From positions 3,596,001-3,660,000 of the forward strand of contig JAUEDM010000005.1 of the NCBI GenBank assembly GCA_033439685.1: 64,000 nt of DNA. Reading direction: 5' to 3'. Shown here piece by piece: positions 11,476 to 22,484 of this stretch. The translations under genes and the position numbers were made by a program. The notes beneath the pieces are model-generated. The model did not search any database. It was not told the origin of the DNA and saw nothing but the letters and a program-made list of their open reading frames with translations. This DNA is from Apodospora peruviana. Lineage: Eukaryota; Ascomycota; Sordariomycetes; Sordariales; Lasiosphaeriaceae. Position 1 is the first letter of the stretch; each line of letters opens with the position of its first letter.

Positions 11476-13131
11476 TTATGACACCATCCTGTCCACGTGC
11501 AAGACTTGCTTCTGCACAGAGAGAAAGTATCCATGAGCGCCGTTGTATTGATCAATGGTTAGTTTGACCGAAACAACGATCTGGTACCCAGTCTGGTCGT
11601 CATGGAACCGCGCGGTGCACTCGGTTGTGTCGCCAGGAAGTTCCCTGCAGAAATATACTCGGAGATAGTCAACCGCCACGTAGTCGCTCAGCTCGGTCCT
11701 GTGTTCCAGATGATCGCACACGTCGCGGAAAAGGCGGTCTTGCTCGGTCCATACACTACACAGCCTACAGTTCATGGTCGAGCAGGCCACGACGGCCCGG
11801 AACTGCCGATGTATACCGGGCTGCGCCGCAAATTTCAGGAGGGCATAGGAGTTGATGCCACTCCCTTGGTCCAGAAACAAGCGTCTCTGTCGGTCCCAGA
11901 GCTCCGTCGGCATGACCGCCATGTCGGCCAGCTCGCCGTATGCAAACGGCCGGAGATGGACAGCCCATCGCCAGCAAAATGCCCAGAGCGAGGCCGACTC
12001 GGAGGGGCTGACGTCCTTCCGGATGTGTATGATTTTCTTGTCCAGGACAGTGCGCTGGTCGGCACCCGCGGTGTACCGCTCACTGGACCGAGACCTAACG
12101 AAGCCCAGTGGGGTCTTGGTCAGATAGATCCCGATCCAGCCTCTGGTGTCTGTAATTCTGGGTAACAAGTCCTCGGTCAAGCCAAGGTTGAAAATGGAGT
12201 CGCCTGTCGCGCTGGTCCCAACCAGCATGGTCTTGATGCCCACGCCCTTGTTGGTGATGGTAAACTCCTTCTGGATCAGGCCTTCAAACGCACCCATGGA
12301 GTGCCTCGACCTGATGCGGCTGCAGCTCGAGAACTCGGCAGGAGACCTGGCAAACATTCCTCGGAAGGCTTGGTTGCCTTCGCCCGCCAGCGGCTGAGCA
12401 GTCCAGGCAAACAAAGACCGGTCGCAACTCTGCTTGGCTATCTCCTCTTGTAGTCTCATGAAGGACTTGCTGCCCTCGCCGTAAATCATGGGCATGTGTA
12501 TGTCGAAGATGCCCATCAAACAGTAGGCCAGATCTTCTATCCGGGTGGTCTTGCGTGCAGAAGCCCAAAACATGCGTTTCGCAACGGGCGTAAGGGAGAG
12601 GACAGCGGAGTCTCGGAGGACTTTGCCATCAATTCGCGTCGTCTCGGCGATGAAGCCTTCGTTTTCGATCTTGGTTCCTCTTTTCGTCCAAGCCTGGTCG
12701 TAGAACTCAACATGCTCTGGAGCAATCAGTTCCTGAAGTGTCCACCCCCTCTTGAGCCAGTTGCACGCAGGAAAGCCCGCTGAGTCTTGAAAATCTACAT
12801 TGTGTGAGAGATCGGATAGGTATGCGAAGCAGACAGCAGAACCTTTGTACCACTGAAACATGGAGTTGATGGCCTCTGAAAGCTCGGCGCTGCTCTGCTT
12901 GTCGATGCAGCAGGTGTCGACCCAGGCGTATTGCAGACCCCATGCAGAGGCCAGCACGCATGTCATGTTGATCTTATCCATCCCCTCCTTGTGCTGGAAC
13001 TCTTCACGGGCGCGGTACTCTTGGAACGAAACCTCGCCGTCGCCCCAGGTATGCGATAGAATTGCATACGACCCCTTGTCGGGGTTCACAAAGTACTCCA
13101 GCTCCCGCGTGGTGGTGTTGATGAGCCACAT
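11476..13131 (-). CDS. HET-domain protein (heterokaryon-incompatibility type)
   Basis: Single exon, 551 aa from the ATG at 13131. An upstream in-frame ATG at 13221 exists, but HET proteins begin just before the WLIN/RLIN motif, so 13131 is preferred. HET motifs are clear: YAILSHTWGDGEVSFQE near residue 22, YAWVDTCCIDK with the following SSAELSEAINSMFQWY, and the NWLKRGWTLQELIAP block near 125. The HET domain is linked to programmed cell death after non-self hyphal fusion; most of the many paralogues in a genome have no demonstrated allelic role. The C-terminal 300 residues have no recognisable repeats. It is divergently arranged with the membrane protein at 13431, with about 300 bp between them. 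Confidence 0.92.
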   Translation of the reverse strand: MWLINTTTRELEYFVNPDKGSYAILSHTWGDGEVSFQEYRAREEFQHKEGMDKINMTCVLASAWGLQYAWVDTCCIDKQSSAELSEAINSMFQWYKGSAVCFAYLSDLSHNVDFQDSAGFPACNWLKRGWTLQELIAPEHVEFYDQAWTKRGTKIENEGFIAETTRIDGKVLRDSAVLSLTPVAKRMFWASARKTTRIEDLAYCLMGIFDIHMPMIYGEGSKSFMRLQEEIAKQSCDRSLFAWTAQPLAGEGNQAFRGMFARSPAEFSSCSRIRSRHSMGAFEGLIQKEFTITNKGVGIKTMLVGTSATGDSIFNLGLTEDLLPRITDTRGWIGIYLTKTPLGFVRSRSSERYTAGADQRTVLDKKIIHIRKDVSPSESASLWAFCWRWAVHLRPFAYGELADMAVMPTELWDRQRRLFLDQGSGINSYALLKFAAQPGIHRQFRAVVACSTMNCRLCSVWTEQDRLFRDVCDHLEHRTELSDYVAVDYLRVYFCRELPGDTTECTARFHDDQTGYQIVVSVKLTIDQYNGAHGYFLSVQKQVLHVDRMVS

Positions 13132-13430
13132 TTTGATGGCGGTAGAGATAGATGATGGACGATTGTGGATGGAGAAAGGATACGGATTTGATGTGGGGAC
13201 GGGCGGTAGTGTCGTTGGCAACCAACACCACTAGGTACTGATAGTCTGATGCCACCAACAACAGATCCGAGCCACTCCAGGGGTCACTGAATCCTTCCGC
13301 CAACACGACACGTGAGCCACACCTAAACGACCGCACCTAAAACACGTCAACGAAACCTCAGCAGCCCTTCTCAATCGCGTTCACTCCGAACCGCGGGAAT
13401 CTCACATTAAAACCACCTCAAGCGATCAAA

Positions 13431-14108
13431 ATGGCACAACCACAACGGCAGCCCCCCTCGCAGTCGCAGCTCACGTGGCCCAGAACAAAACTCACCTTCT
13501 ACATCTGGTGGACAATGCAAACATTCATACCCTGCATCCTCTCCGTCGTCTCCCTCATCGGCTACGCCATTTCAATCGTATCAGCGACAAAACCTCCTCC
13601 TCGGGATAAACACGATGAACTCACGCTCGTCGACTTGTTACTAGGCATTGGGGTACCCCTAGCAAACCTGACTTTGCTCTATTACCTCTCGGTCAAACTC
13701 CGCGTCGTGGTTGCTGGTTGGCATGGAATGCGTCGTCGTCCTTCTCCTCCCTCACTGAAGTCGCGGTGGTTCGAATCGGCGCTCGCGACCCAGGAATTTC
13801 TACTGTCCACGAAAAAGGGAGCGGCGGTATTATTCGTTGCCGCGGCGGCCTGGGTGCCTGCGATCGGGGTGTCGTCTGTAGCGATGGTGATTTTGGTGAT
13901 GTTTGCGGGGAGTGGGTTTGGGGGTTTGCTTGGGTTCGTTGGGTTGGTAATTGGAGGTCTCAGTCTTATCGGGCATTTGGTTTATGTTTGGGGGAGATCG
14001 TTGAAATTTCTGGTGATGGGCTCAAGCAACAAGGGCCGGGAGGTTGGAGAGGGGGAGGATGGGGAGATGTTGTTGCCTTTGCCTTTGGCAGGAGAGGAGC
14101 GGGCTTAA
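13431..14108 (+). CDS. Four-span membrane protein, unknown
   Basis: Intronless, 225 aa. A Gln/Pro-rich N-terminus precedes hydrophobic spans at about residues 30-50 (FIPCILSVVSLIGYAISIV), 67-85 (LLLGIGVPLANLTLLYYL), 130-150 and 150-185 (Gly/Val/Leu-rich). A basic loop (RRRPSPPSLKSRW) lies between spans 2 and 3, and the tail is acidic. I do not recognise the family. GC-rich third positions and a clean single frame support a real gene. Confidence 0.65.
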   Translation: MAQPQRQPPSQSQLTWPRTKLTFYIWWTMQTFIPCILSVVSLIGYAISIVSATKPPPRDKHDELTLVDLLLGIGVPLANLTLLYYLSVKLRVVVAGWHGMRRRPSPPSLKSRWFESALATQEFLLSTKKGAAVLFVAAAAWVPAIGVSSVAMVILVMFAGSGFGGLLGFVGLVIGGLSLIGHLVYVWGRSLKFLVMGSSNKGREVGEGEDGEMLLPLPLAGEERA

Positions 14109-14413
14109 TTTGCTACATGTATCAGACATGGAGGCCTCTCGCAGCAGCTGGCACCCGGTGCTCGGGCAGCATTGAAGCTCACTTCAACATTCAAAGCAAA
14201 ACAAAATTACAGACTGCAAGTACGGCTGCATCGTGAGATTGGTGCCTTGGTAGTTTGGTCGGTGGTGCCGCCTCGGGGGAATGTTCAGCTGGGTGATGTG
14301 GCATGATAGCTTCCCAGGTCAGGCCACGATTTCAAGCTACACCTTCCAGCTGCATTCAATCTCTTTTGTGGCCCATTCATCGATATCTACAGCCTCAGCA
14401 TTTCCTAACACTT
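14109..14413. other. Short intergenic gap
   Basis: About 300 bp between two plus-strand units. I see nothing recognisable in it. Confidence 0.4.
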
Positions 14414-14785
14414 ATGTCTTCATCCTCCCCATTCCTCGCCCGCCTCCTGGGGCCAATAGCAATCCTCCTCGCGGCGACCGAGTTCAAAAACACATAGATG
14501 TTCCCAAATAGCGACCCGGTGGCTATCTATCCGAACGGCTGCATGCTCTTTGTCTCGGGCCTGTCGATTGTGCTTCGGCATAACAGATGGAATTCGAGCT
14601 GGCCCATTCTCATCACCTTGTTGGGATGGTGCGCGCTCGGGCTGGGCTTCTCTGGAATGATGTGGCCCATGACATGGCTCAGCTTAAACGCAGCGGGGAG
14701 CTCGGTGTACATGTATGCCACCGAGGGGTCATTATTTGTGGCGGGTGCAGTGCTCTGTTGGAAGGGTCATGGGAGTCGTGTTTGA
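14414..14785 (+). pseudogene. Small DoxX/YidD-size membrane protein with an in-frame TAG
   Basis: From the ATG at 14414 the frame reads 27 residues (SPFLARLLGPIAILLAATEFKNT at the end), hits TAG at 14495-14497 and continues in the same frame as MFPNSDPVAIYPNG...SGLSIVLRHNRW to a TGA at 14785. The two halves together resemble small 3-4-span proteins that carry an ARLLGP...VYLNG...RAHNRW pattern, as I recall them from bacteria and fungi. The TAG therefore interrupts one ancestral frame. The likely original codon is CAG. Alternatives are translation from the second ATG at 14498, which would drop the first span, or stop readthrough. I call it a pseudogene with reservation. Confidence 0.55.
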
Positions 14786-14815
14786 AGGAGAAGCCCCCCT
14801 TCACTTCACTTCACC

Positions 14816-17800
14816 TCACCCCTTCCCATCCCAATTCTCCTCATCACGCCCTCCGCTAGTAGTCACCACAGTCACGCTATCATACTCCTTCTCGTCAATA
14901 GTCTTCCAATCCCCCGGGCCCCCAAACCGCTTCGCCCACCGCTTCTCCCACCGCTTCTCCCACCACGGTGTCGTTAGCCCCGACACCACACCCATATCTT
15001 GACTGGAAGAATGCGGAGCGCGGCGTGGCGCAGCCCCGAGCCAAAAGGCGGCGATGGCGAGGAATGTAAGAAATTTCGGTGACCACTGTAGATGATAGGG
15101 ACACGGATGACGGGTTAGTTGAATAACTGCTCGGGACAAGAAAATAAAACAGACAAGAGGGAGAGGGGGGGAAAGGTTGTGGAGGGTCAACGTACGAGTG
15201 GCTGCAATGACCTGCCACCATGTCCATCCGATGTCGCCGCCCTCTTCGGTGCGCGGGAAGTCTCGACTGGGGACTGCCATGAAGGCGGATATGAAAGATA
15301 TAGGTGTCTGTTATTTTTGTTGGTACCTCTTGGTCAGTTATATAATTATACTTTATTCGTATTACGGCGAAAACAGGCTTCCAAGTTGGGACTAGGTACT
15401 ACCAAGCTTCATGAAAAGGGGTCAGGGGGGAAAGCTCACATAGACAATAGTAACCACGGTAAAAACAAACAGAAGTTGATTCTGCGTCTCGCTGTCCTGT
15501 GCCCGACGGTCTGCCTGATTGGCCAAACGGCGACTGTCCCGCGCCTCGTTGATGTTTCCCGCCTTCTGCTTGAGGTCCAGCAGGTGGTTAAGCTGGAACG
15601 TCAACGTCAGCTGAGGAGGTATTGCCAAGAGAAGCACCAGTCTTACGGAAATTTCGACGGACTCGGCGTCTTTATTGAGCCGTCGCAGTTTGGAAGTCGG
15701 AAATAAAGCGACTGTTTCAGGACGTCAAGTTGGTAGTATTCATCCTCCGGTACTACGCCTACTGTGCCGAATCCATGACAGTATTGTTCAAGAACAAACA
15801 GCTGGTCATCAAAGACACGCTCAATCATTTTGAGCTCGTCTCTGATGTCTTTCACCTCGCGGAGGTGCTCAATCTCCTTGGTGATATCGCACATATGTTC
15901 CTCATCCCGCACCCGATTCTCGTTTAGAATCTTGGCTGTCTCGCCGGTAGCGTTCTGGGATGTCGTTTTCTGGTTTTTCTTGACCTCGTAGAAGATGCTG
16001 TAGCAGTGCATTTCGTTCTGGGCCTTGGACTGGTATATTAGCATCAATGGGGACGTGCATGACGGTCTATGGATATTGATAACATACTTGGTCGGCGATA
16101 CAACGGTCGAAAATGTCAAAGAGATTCTCGTCTAGGCCGGCATGATTTGGGGAGTCGACGAAGTCAACAGTCTGTTGCAGCAACCGGGTTATCATAGACC
16201 TCATCGATTTTGGACGCCGTTGTCCCAAGTCTTGACATAGATGTGTGAGTAGACTCGGCTTAGTACCATGGGTGCTGCAGCACCGATACGGAAAGCCCGT
16301 CATGAAAGTGGACGGGCCAATCTCCCACAACCATAACTGGTTCACCATGATAAGGCTTTCAGGCAATTTGGGAGACCCTGAAGCTCCCGGCTCGGTCTCT
16401 TCGCTTTCTCCCGAAGACATCTGACTGATTCCCCTCAGCTTCTCGTTGCGACGTTTCATATACTTGGTGACAATCTGCTTTTATCCCGTTCGGTCGAGTC
16501 GGCGAGAGATAAGTAGTAAGATTGATCGAGTGTGCATGGGACTTGCAAGTCTTCAGGTCCATGCGGGGATGAAATGACAAGTTTTCACGAGCTCTTGCCT
16601 CCGAAGGTAGCCTTCACGGGCTTTTCGATTCGGTGGATATACTCATCGAGAGATTCCGTGTCAATGTATGGGATCTGGTCATCATTTTAGTTTCAGTCTT
16701 CCGAACTATTTCATATCACAGACGAGAGGGTCGCTCCACCGGGGCTGACCAGGGTTAAGCCACTTACAACCAACGAGCAGCACTCCGATCCCGACAGAAC
16801 AGATCGAGTCAGCAACGGCCGGCGAAATCGAGCGTAAGGAGCTGCTCCACGTATTTCGTAGTATGATTCCTCTACAAAGGCTTCTATCTCCTTGGTGCTT
16901 CCACCCAGTTCAAGACCGAGTTTGCTTTTCAAAATCCGAAGCGAGTCCTTCAGATAGTCGATAGATTATTAGTCTGACTGTGACGACGGACCGTTGACGG
17001 TGAAATTCCAGTAGCGGGATTTGATCTTACCTTAGCCCACGCTTTCTACGGATTAAGTGTTAGAGATGAGGCTTTAACGTTTTGTTGCTTGTGTACGCGT
17101 TTATGGAGAGCTTACGTTGTTTGCCGGAAGATGCACCCAAGTCCAGGATGCGGTCCTCTCACCCTGTGCCACCCATGTATTCAGCTCTTGAATGCAGCGC
17201 TTCGCCTCGCCCTTGCCGTTGGGGTATATAAAGCTTCCCACTCCAGGTTCCCGGTAGGTGAAGGAGTTAAGGTCATGGTATTGCAGTCGAAGCTTAAGGT
17301 TGTCGAATGTCTTCCTCTTCGCATCATCTACATTAACTGGTCGTAACGGCTCGGTCACCGGGAAATCCGCCGTGAACTCATCGGCGACTATTTGTCGGTA
17401 GTACGCTGTAGGCGGAGATATCAGTGCCTGGAGAATCTCTTCGAGTATCTCCTGTTCTGCTCCGGGTTTTCCCGGCTCAAGCTGTCGCAAGATGAGATCC
17501 TGTACAGTAAGACCGTCAATGAACCGCCTGAGGCTGGCAACTGCGCGGTGTTGCAACAGCAACTTAACTACTGCGACATGGCCATCAAATAGCCGCGGTG
17601 GAGTGTGACGCCCGGTGACCTCCTTGTAGAAGTTGGTGTACAAGCTGTCTCTGTCGACCGCGGCGTGCAGAATTGTATTCCCCCACAGAGCAGAGTTGCG
17701 TTGACGTCGGCCCCAGATCTAATAAGCATCTTTGCAATCTCGATCCGGCCGAATCGTGGCTGCTTCATGCAAGGGCATGTATCCCAGCCGGTCTCGACAG

Positions 17801-18840
17801 TTCACGTCAATGCCGTTGATGATCAGCTCGGCAACAGCTCCAGCATTGCCTTCAGCTGCGGCCGCCAGTAGATTCTGAACACCCAGCTCAAACCCTGCAA
17901 CTGGAGACGCGCCATTCTCAAGGAGAAGAACAGCTATGGACTGAGATGTTAAATCATTAGTCCGTAGGGCCATATCCAGGGCCGTATTCTGGTATGCGTC
18001 CATGGCGTTAACGTCGATCGGGATCGCATGTGCAAGGAGAGTTCGAACACCAAGTTGGAAACGGCACTCGGTAGCATCAAACAGCGCCGTCCTTCCCTCA
18101 TTGTCCTTTAGGTTGACATTCTTAGTGTGCTCCAGGACACTATGTAGTAAAGCTTGATTGCCGGTTCGGCATGCCTGATGCAGCTCCGTCTTCCCGTCAT
18201 CATCGACGCCTTTTCCCTCTCCGGCGCTTGGTGGTCCGTCAATCGGTCTTGATCCACAAACAACCTTCATGTCGACGGCCATCTCATGTTCCTGGTCAGA
18301 AACAACCAGGACGCGTACGCTACCAAGTCTTGAATCCAAGGCTTTTCTCACGCGGCTCAATAATAGGGACTGGTCGAGTATTGGGACATTCTTTATGATA
18401 TCGCCAGTCTCGGTCATGGCGAGGAGATGCTCATCCTGCAACTCGAGTACTCTGTATTGTTTCAACCGAGGCCCTAACATGGTTTGGATGACCATGCTTG
18501 GCGCTCGCTGAGTCACGAAGGATGACTCCTCATACAGCTGCTTGGTGAACACGTCCAGTCCCAAGTATCGATTCTGTCCAGTTGTGTTACTGGTTGAAAT
18601 ACGGATAACTTGACATGGACGGCCCTGGAGGATCAAGATGTCGCCGAGTCGAATATGACGACACGGGATCGTAACCGGCACATGTGGGTCGTCCATGTTT
18701 TGAGTAAGTCCACTGGCCGTTGGTACCGGCATCACGACTTGAGCAACGGAATTTCGCTGCTCCCCGTGGTCGGGCGTGTTGAAGGTGAAAACTAAGGTAA
18801 CCTCGTAAGTCTCCGGGGTCACACTAATACCGAGCATCAC
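14816..18840 (-). pseudogene. Disrupted eIF5A-like / ankyrin / CorA-like membrane protein gene
   Basis: Residues about 54-195 from the ATG at 18840 match the eIF5A/HEX-1 fold: IRLGDILILQGRPCQVIRIS, then LGLDVFT, ending VRVLVVSDQEHEMAVDMKV. The hypusine-loop lysine is absent (ISTSNTTGQNRY). Ankyrin repeats follow (DDGKTELHQACRTGN; NEGRTALFDA; GYMPLHEAA; IAKMLIRSGADVNA). A long middle region (ITRLLQQTVDFVD type) leads to a CorA-like end with LNHLLDLKQKAGN and VFTVVTIVYV next to TPISFISAFMAV. Frame breaks seen: an extra base near 17754, a missing base in the C-run 17680-17684, TGA in frame near 16596, a shift near 16480, a likely shift near 15700 and an uncertain last exon. Clean splice pairs are at 17115, 17046/17030, 16948, 16087/16030 and 15439/15308, with a 15-nt exon at 17045-17031. 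Family members are large fungal proteins of unknown role. Confidence 0.75.
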
Positions 18841-19381
18841 TCCTGAAATAGCACGTACCGTTATCCGCGTTGAAATTCATGACGAATAGGGATATTGTTG
18901 GCGAAACTGTCTGACTTTGATTCAGAGCTTGAACGATGGGCGAGAAATTCGGAGTTGAAAGTGGGAAGCTCAACCTCCCGTTCAGTTCAACCGCCGAACG
19001 CTGAGTCGAAGGCCAATGCTGTGTACCGTCAAGGTGCCCATGATTGGACGTCAGTCGCCCACTGACATTTGCACTATCGGACGCATTGTGTGGTGTGGCT
19101 GCGGTGGGGGTTGTTGTAACATGCCGTTTACATCCAACTGCGCGCATTGAATTTGGTGGGGATGGTACTGCAGTAATGGAAAGCAAAAAGGGCAAAATCG
19201 TGGGCTGCAGTATTAATAACATAAATCATTTCCGCTTTCGCTACTTTAATGCTCCGATGGTCCGCCGGCTGCCCTGACTGGGTCGGAGGTAGCTGGTCTT
19301 GAAATGGTGAGGTGTAAGGAGTAAGTAGGTAGGGGTTAATTGTTTGAGTATTCTGCCCAAGTCAGTTGCTGCCTCTCGGCT
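18841..19381. other. Intergenic region
   Basis: Between two minus-strand genes. A 132-codon open frame (19222-18824) begins with a hydrophobic run but shows no other support and is not called. Confidence 0.45.
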
Positions 19382-21030
19382 CTACCTCCCAAATTTCTTC
19401 AACTCCAACCACCGCAGCGGCGGATACGAAACCAGGGCAAACCCGCAGCCCAGCCACAGCCCGATATCACTCCCACCAGCTTTCTCCGCCAACGGCCCAA
19501 CATACCACGCCTGGTACATGCCCAAAATCGCGCCGACCCAGCCCAGCAAGAAGGCCACCAGCGCCGCCAGCCCGATGGGCAGATACTTCTTGTCCTCCCA
19601 GCGCGCCCAATCGAACTCCTTGTTGCGCCGAAACAGAACGTGCTCCATCACCACGATGAAGATCATCACCTCGACCCAGTACCCCATGAGCGCCAAAAAG
19701 TTTGTAAACACGACGGCCAGATTGTCGCGCCCGGCCAGCGCGCACGCCAGCTCGATCACGACAATCACGCACGTCCAGACCCACCGCGGCACCGCCTTAC
19801 CGTAGCGACCCATGACCTGGCACCCCAGCGCGGCCGAGTACGCGCCGGGGATACTGTTCGCGATGATGCCCAGCGCGATGATCACGCCGCACAGCTTGCC
19901 GAACCCGGCAAGACCATCAAAGCCCTCCACGACCAGCGCGCCGGTCGAGACGGCGAACGCGTCGGCCCAGGCCGGGTTGGAGACCGCGCCCGAGCCGAGG
20001 CCGATGCCGATCATGTAGACCAGCGTGAAGGAGACAAACAGACCCATAAAAGTCAAGAAAAAGATTTTCCGTCTGGACGTCGTCTCGGGGTAGTAGACAT
20101 AGAAGTCCGACGCCGCAGCGGCCCAGGAATTGGGCACGTAGAGGCACAGAGACAGAAACGAGAGCCGGTTTGCGGCCAGCGTGATGGAGTCGCCCGTCGA
20201 TTCCAGGGATGTGTCGAAGTGCGGACCTGCGCACCCGATGAGCACAAACAGCGCAAGGAGCTGCGGGATCCATGCGTATCTACACACACCGTTCTAATCA
20301 GTCATCACTCAACCAAACAAAAAGAGATGGGTACACATTGAACTCACCGCTCATAAGTATGAAAGACAAACATGCCAAACACAGCAACGAACCAACAAAC
20401 AATCGCGACCACCACAATCCCGACAGCAATCGTCATCGTCCCACCACTCACCGCCGACAGAATCTGCCCCGAGATGATGAAATTGAGCGTGATGTACCCG
20501 ACCATCAGCACAATATTCAGAAAACAAGGCAGCTTGCTCGGCCAGTAGCCCATGAAGTAGCGCAGCACGACCATGGTCCTGTTGCCGCTCGGTGGGCCCC
20601 AGACCGCCATGTAGGCCGTCGACGCGCTGCCTAGCAGACAGCCAAAAATGGCGCAGATGACCGAGTCTTTGAAGCCTAATCCGAAAAGGAGCGGACCAAA
20701 GAGACCGGCGGCCATGTTGTTGGCCGAGATGTTGGCGCCGAACCAGAGGATGAAGACCTGCAGGTCGGCGAGCACCGACGCGGGCTGCCTCTCTGACGGC
20801 AGCACGCGCGTGATGCCGCGGGCTTCGAAACCGTCGAGGGATTCTATGCGGTCGTTGATTCGGCGGAGGGCTGGGAGGATGCTAGACCCTTTTTCGGTGC
20901 CGTTGGATGTGGTGACGGTTGGGGATCCGGATCCAGATCCAGGAGGGGAAGATGTTGTGGTCAGGACCTGGACGGCGCTCTCTGGGGAGCCCTTTTCCAG
21001 GTCTACAGCCGCTGGGTCGGAGGAGGCCAT
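19382..21030 (-). CDS. NCS1-family nucleobase permease (purine-cytosine type)
   Basis: Exons 21030-20348 and 20279-19382 join in phase 2 and give 526 aa, the usual length for fungal NCS1 transporters of the Fcy2-like branch. The first exon has a cytosolic tail of about 70 residues, then RINDRIESLDGFEARGITRV, the conserved entry to span 1, and FILWFGANISANNMAAGLFGP, the hallmark substrate/cation-site helix. Twelve hydrophobic spans follow; EGFDGLAGFGKLCGVIIALG and NSIPGAYSAALGCQVMGR match spans 7-9. The C-terminus ends RWLELKKFGR. The protein should take up cytosine, adenine, guanine or hypoxanthine by proton symport in the plasma membrane. The intron has donor GTGAGT and acceptor GTAG. Confidence 0.93.
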
Positions 21031-22276
21031 TGTGTCTTGCTGTTGATGATGATCAATTAACGGCCAGTATATGGGCTATCTCTCCTGGACACCAGTCAAG
21101 AGTTGACAGTCCTGGTGCAATCAGCAGTCGCTCAAGAGTAGAGCAGACTACCTACTGAGATAAGAGACAGAATGAAGAAACACCAAGGTGAGTTGGACGA
21201 GATAGTGGCGAGAGAGGTTGGCTTTTGTCTTTCTTGGTCCGCAGTCAATGTGATCCGACTCGGAGGAGGTCTGACTTCTTCCCCGAGGTAGTGTCGGTCA
21301 AACGTGGTGGTGGTGGTGGTGGTGGTGGCAACGAGACAGACACGGCCAAGTCCCGAAAATAGTATGGTCAAACCCCAACCTCGCAACGAACATCTCGAAG
21401 CGGGGTTTCGTGCAACCTATCTACCGACGTGTGACTGCAGGTTCTGTCCGTTGGTAGTGCAGCTGCAGATGTTCGGCGGGCGGGTCGAGACGAGACGCCC
21501 ATGCATGCTACACTACTGCAGCAAGTCAGCACCAAACTCTGACAACGGCAGTCTTGAACTTTCTGAGGAGAAATTGGGAATGTGTGGCCAATGACCACCC
21601 CGTGGTGAGGGAAAACGTGTGTCTGCACCATCTGGACCCTGGACAGCATTCCTTGCTAGTTCGTGCTTTGCTGCGTGGGTGTTCAGCGAGTTAGATAACT
21701 GGAAAATGGCGTTTGATAAGGAGTAACTCTTTGACGTGCTTGATTGGGGATAGCTGGGGCAAAAGTACTGGGATGGAAGCGTGGACGCTAAACGTGTTCT
21801 GAACGTGACTGCATGGCGAGAGAGAAGACCCCTCGCTCAAACCACCAACCCCTTTTTCTGCGCCTCTGGGGTGCTGTGCGCTGAATGATGAATCCAGCCG
21901 GCTGGGATTTTTGTTTCTCGCAGACTCGACCCAGCCTCTTGGGAAGGATTCGAGTTTTCTATGAGGCGAAGCGGTGAGACTTTCCGGGGAAACCAGGCTG
22001 GTTCGTTGCTCGGATTGGTCTCACGAAGGTGCAGCCACGGCTGGAGAGAAAACAGCTTTTATTCGTAGTAACAAGAAACTGTGATCAAACGCAACTGGGA
22101 TGCGCTGCTGACCAAAACCTAATTTACTAACACGAACCTGACCTAAACCAAACTATCATACGGGGTATTCCTATCACTGTCCCAGACACCATATTAACTC
22201 CTTGCGGCAGTACTATCGTATGCTGCTGCGCGCTTTATCAACCCATTATTATGGTCCCTTAGACAGGCCGACCGTT
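21031..22276. other. Intergenic region with a GTG microsatellite
   Basis: Promoter side of the permease on the left, 3' side of the rhodopsin-fold gene on the right. A (TGG)n tract spans 21304-21328. No gene is supported. Confidence 0.55.
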
Positions 22277-22430
22277 TTATAGATGCTGATGCTGTCCAGG
22301 TGGCCTTAACACCGTAACTCCATGTGATTCCTCCTCGTCCCCTCCTCGCTCAGTGGTAGCAACGGACGTCGTGGCTGAAAGCTCAATCTCTTGCACAATC
22401 TCAGCACCCTTTCTCGTCGTCGACATTGTT

Positions 22431-22484
<54 letters not shown>

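Noticed and set aside
11602..12165. 187-codon plus-strand frame antisense to the HET gene
   Set aside because: No conserved motif; it mirrors the GC-rich third positions of the HET coding strand.
18824..19222. 132-codon minus-strand frame with an N-terminal hydrophobic run
   Set aside because: No sensible splice joins it to the eIF5A-like part, and the conserved region begins inside the next frame.
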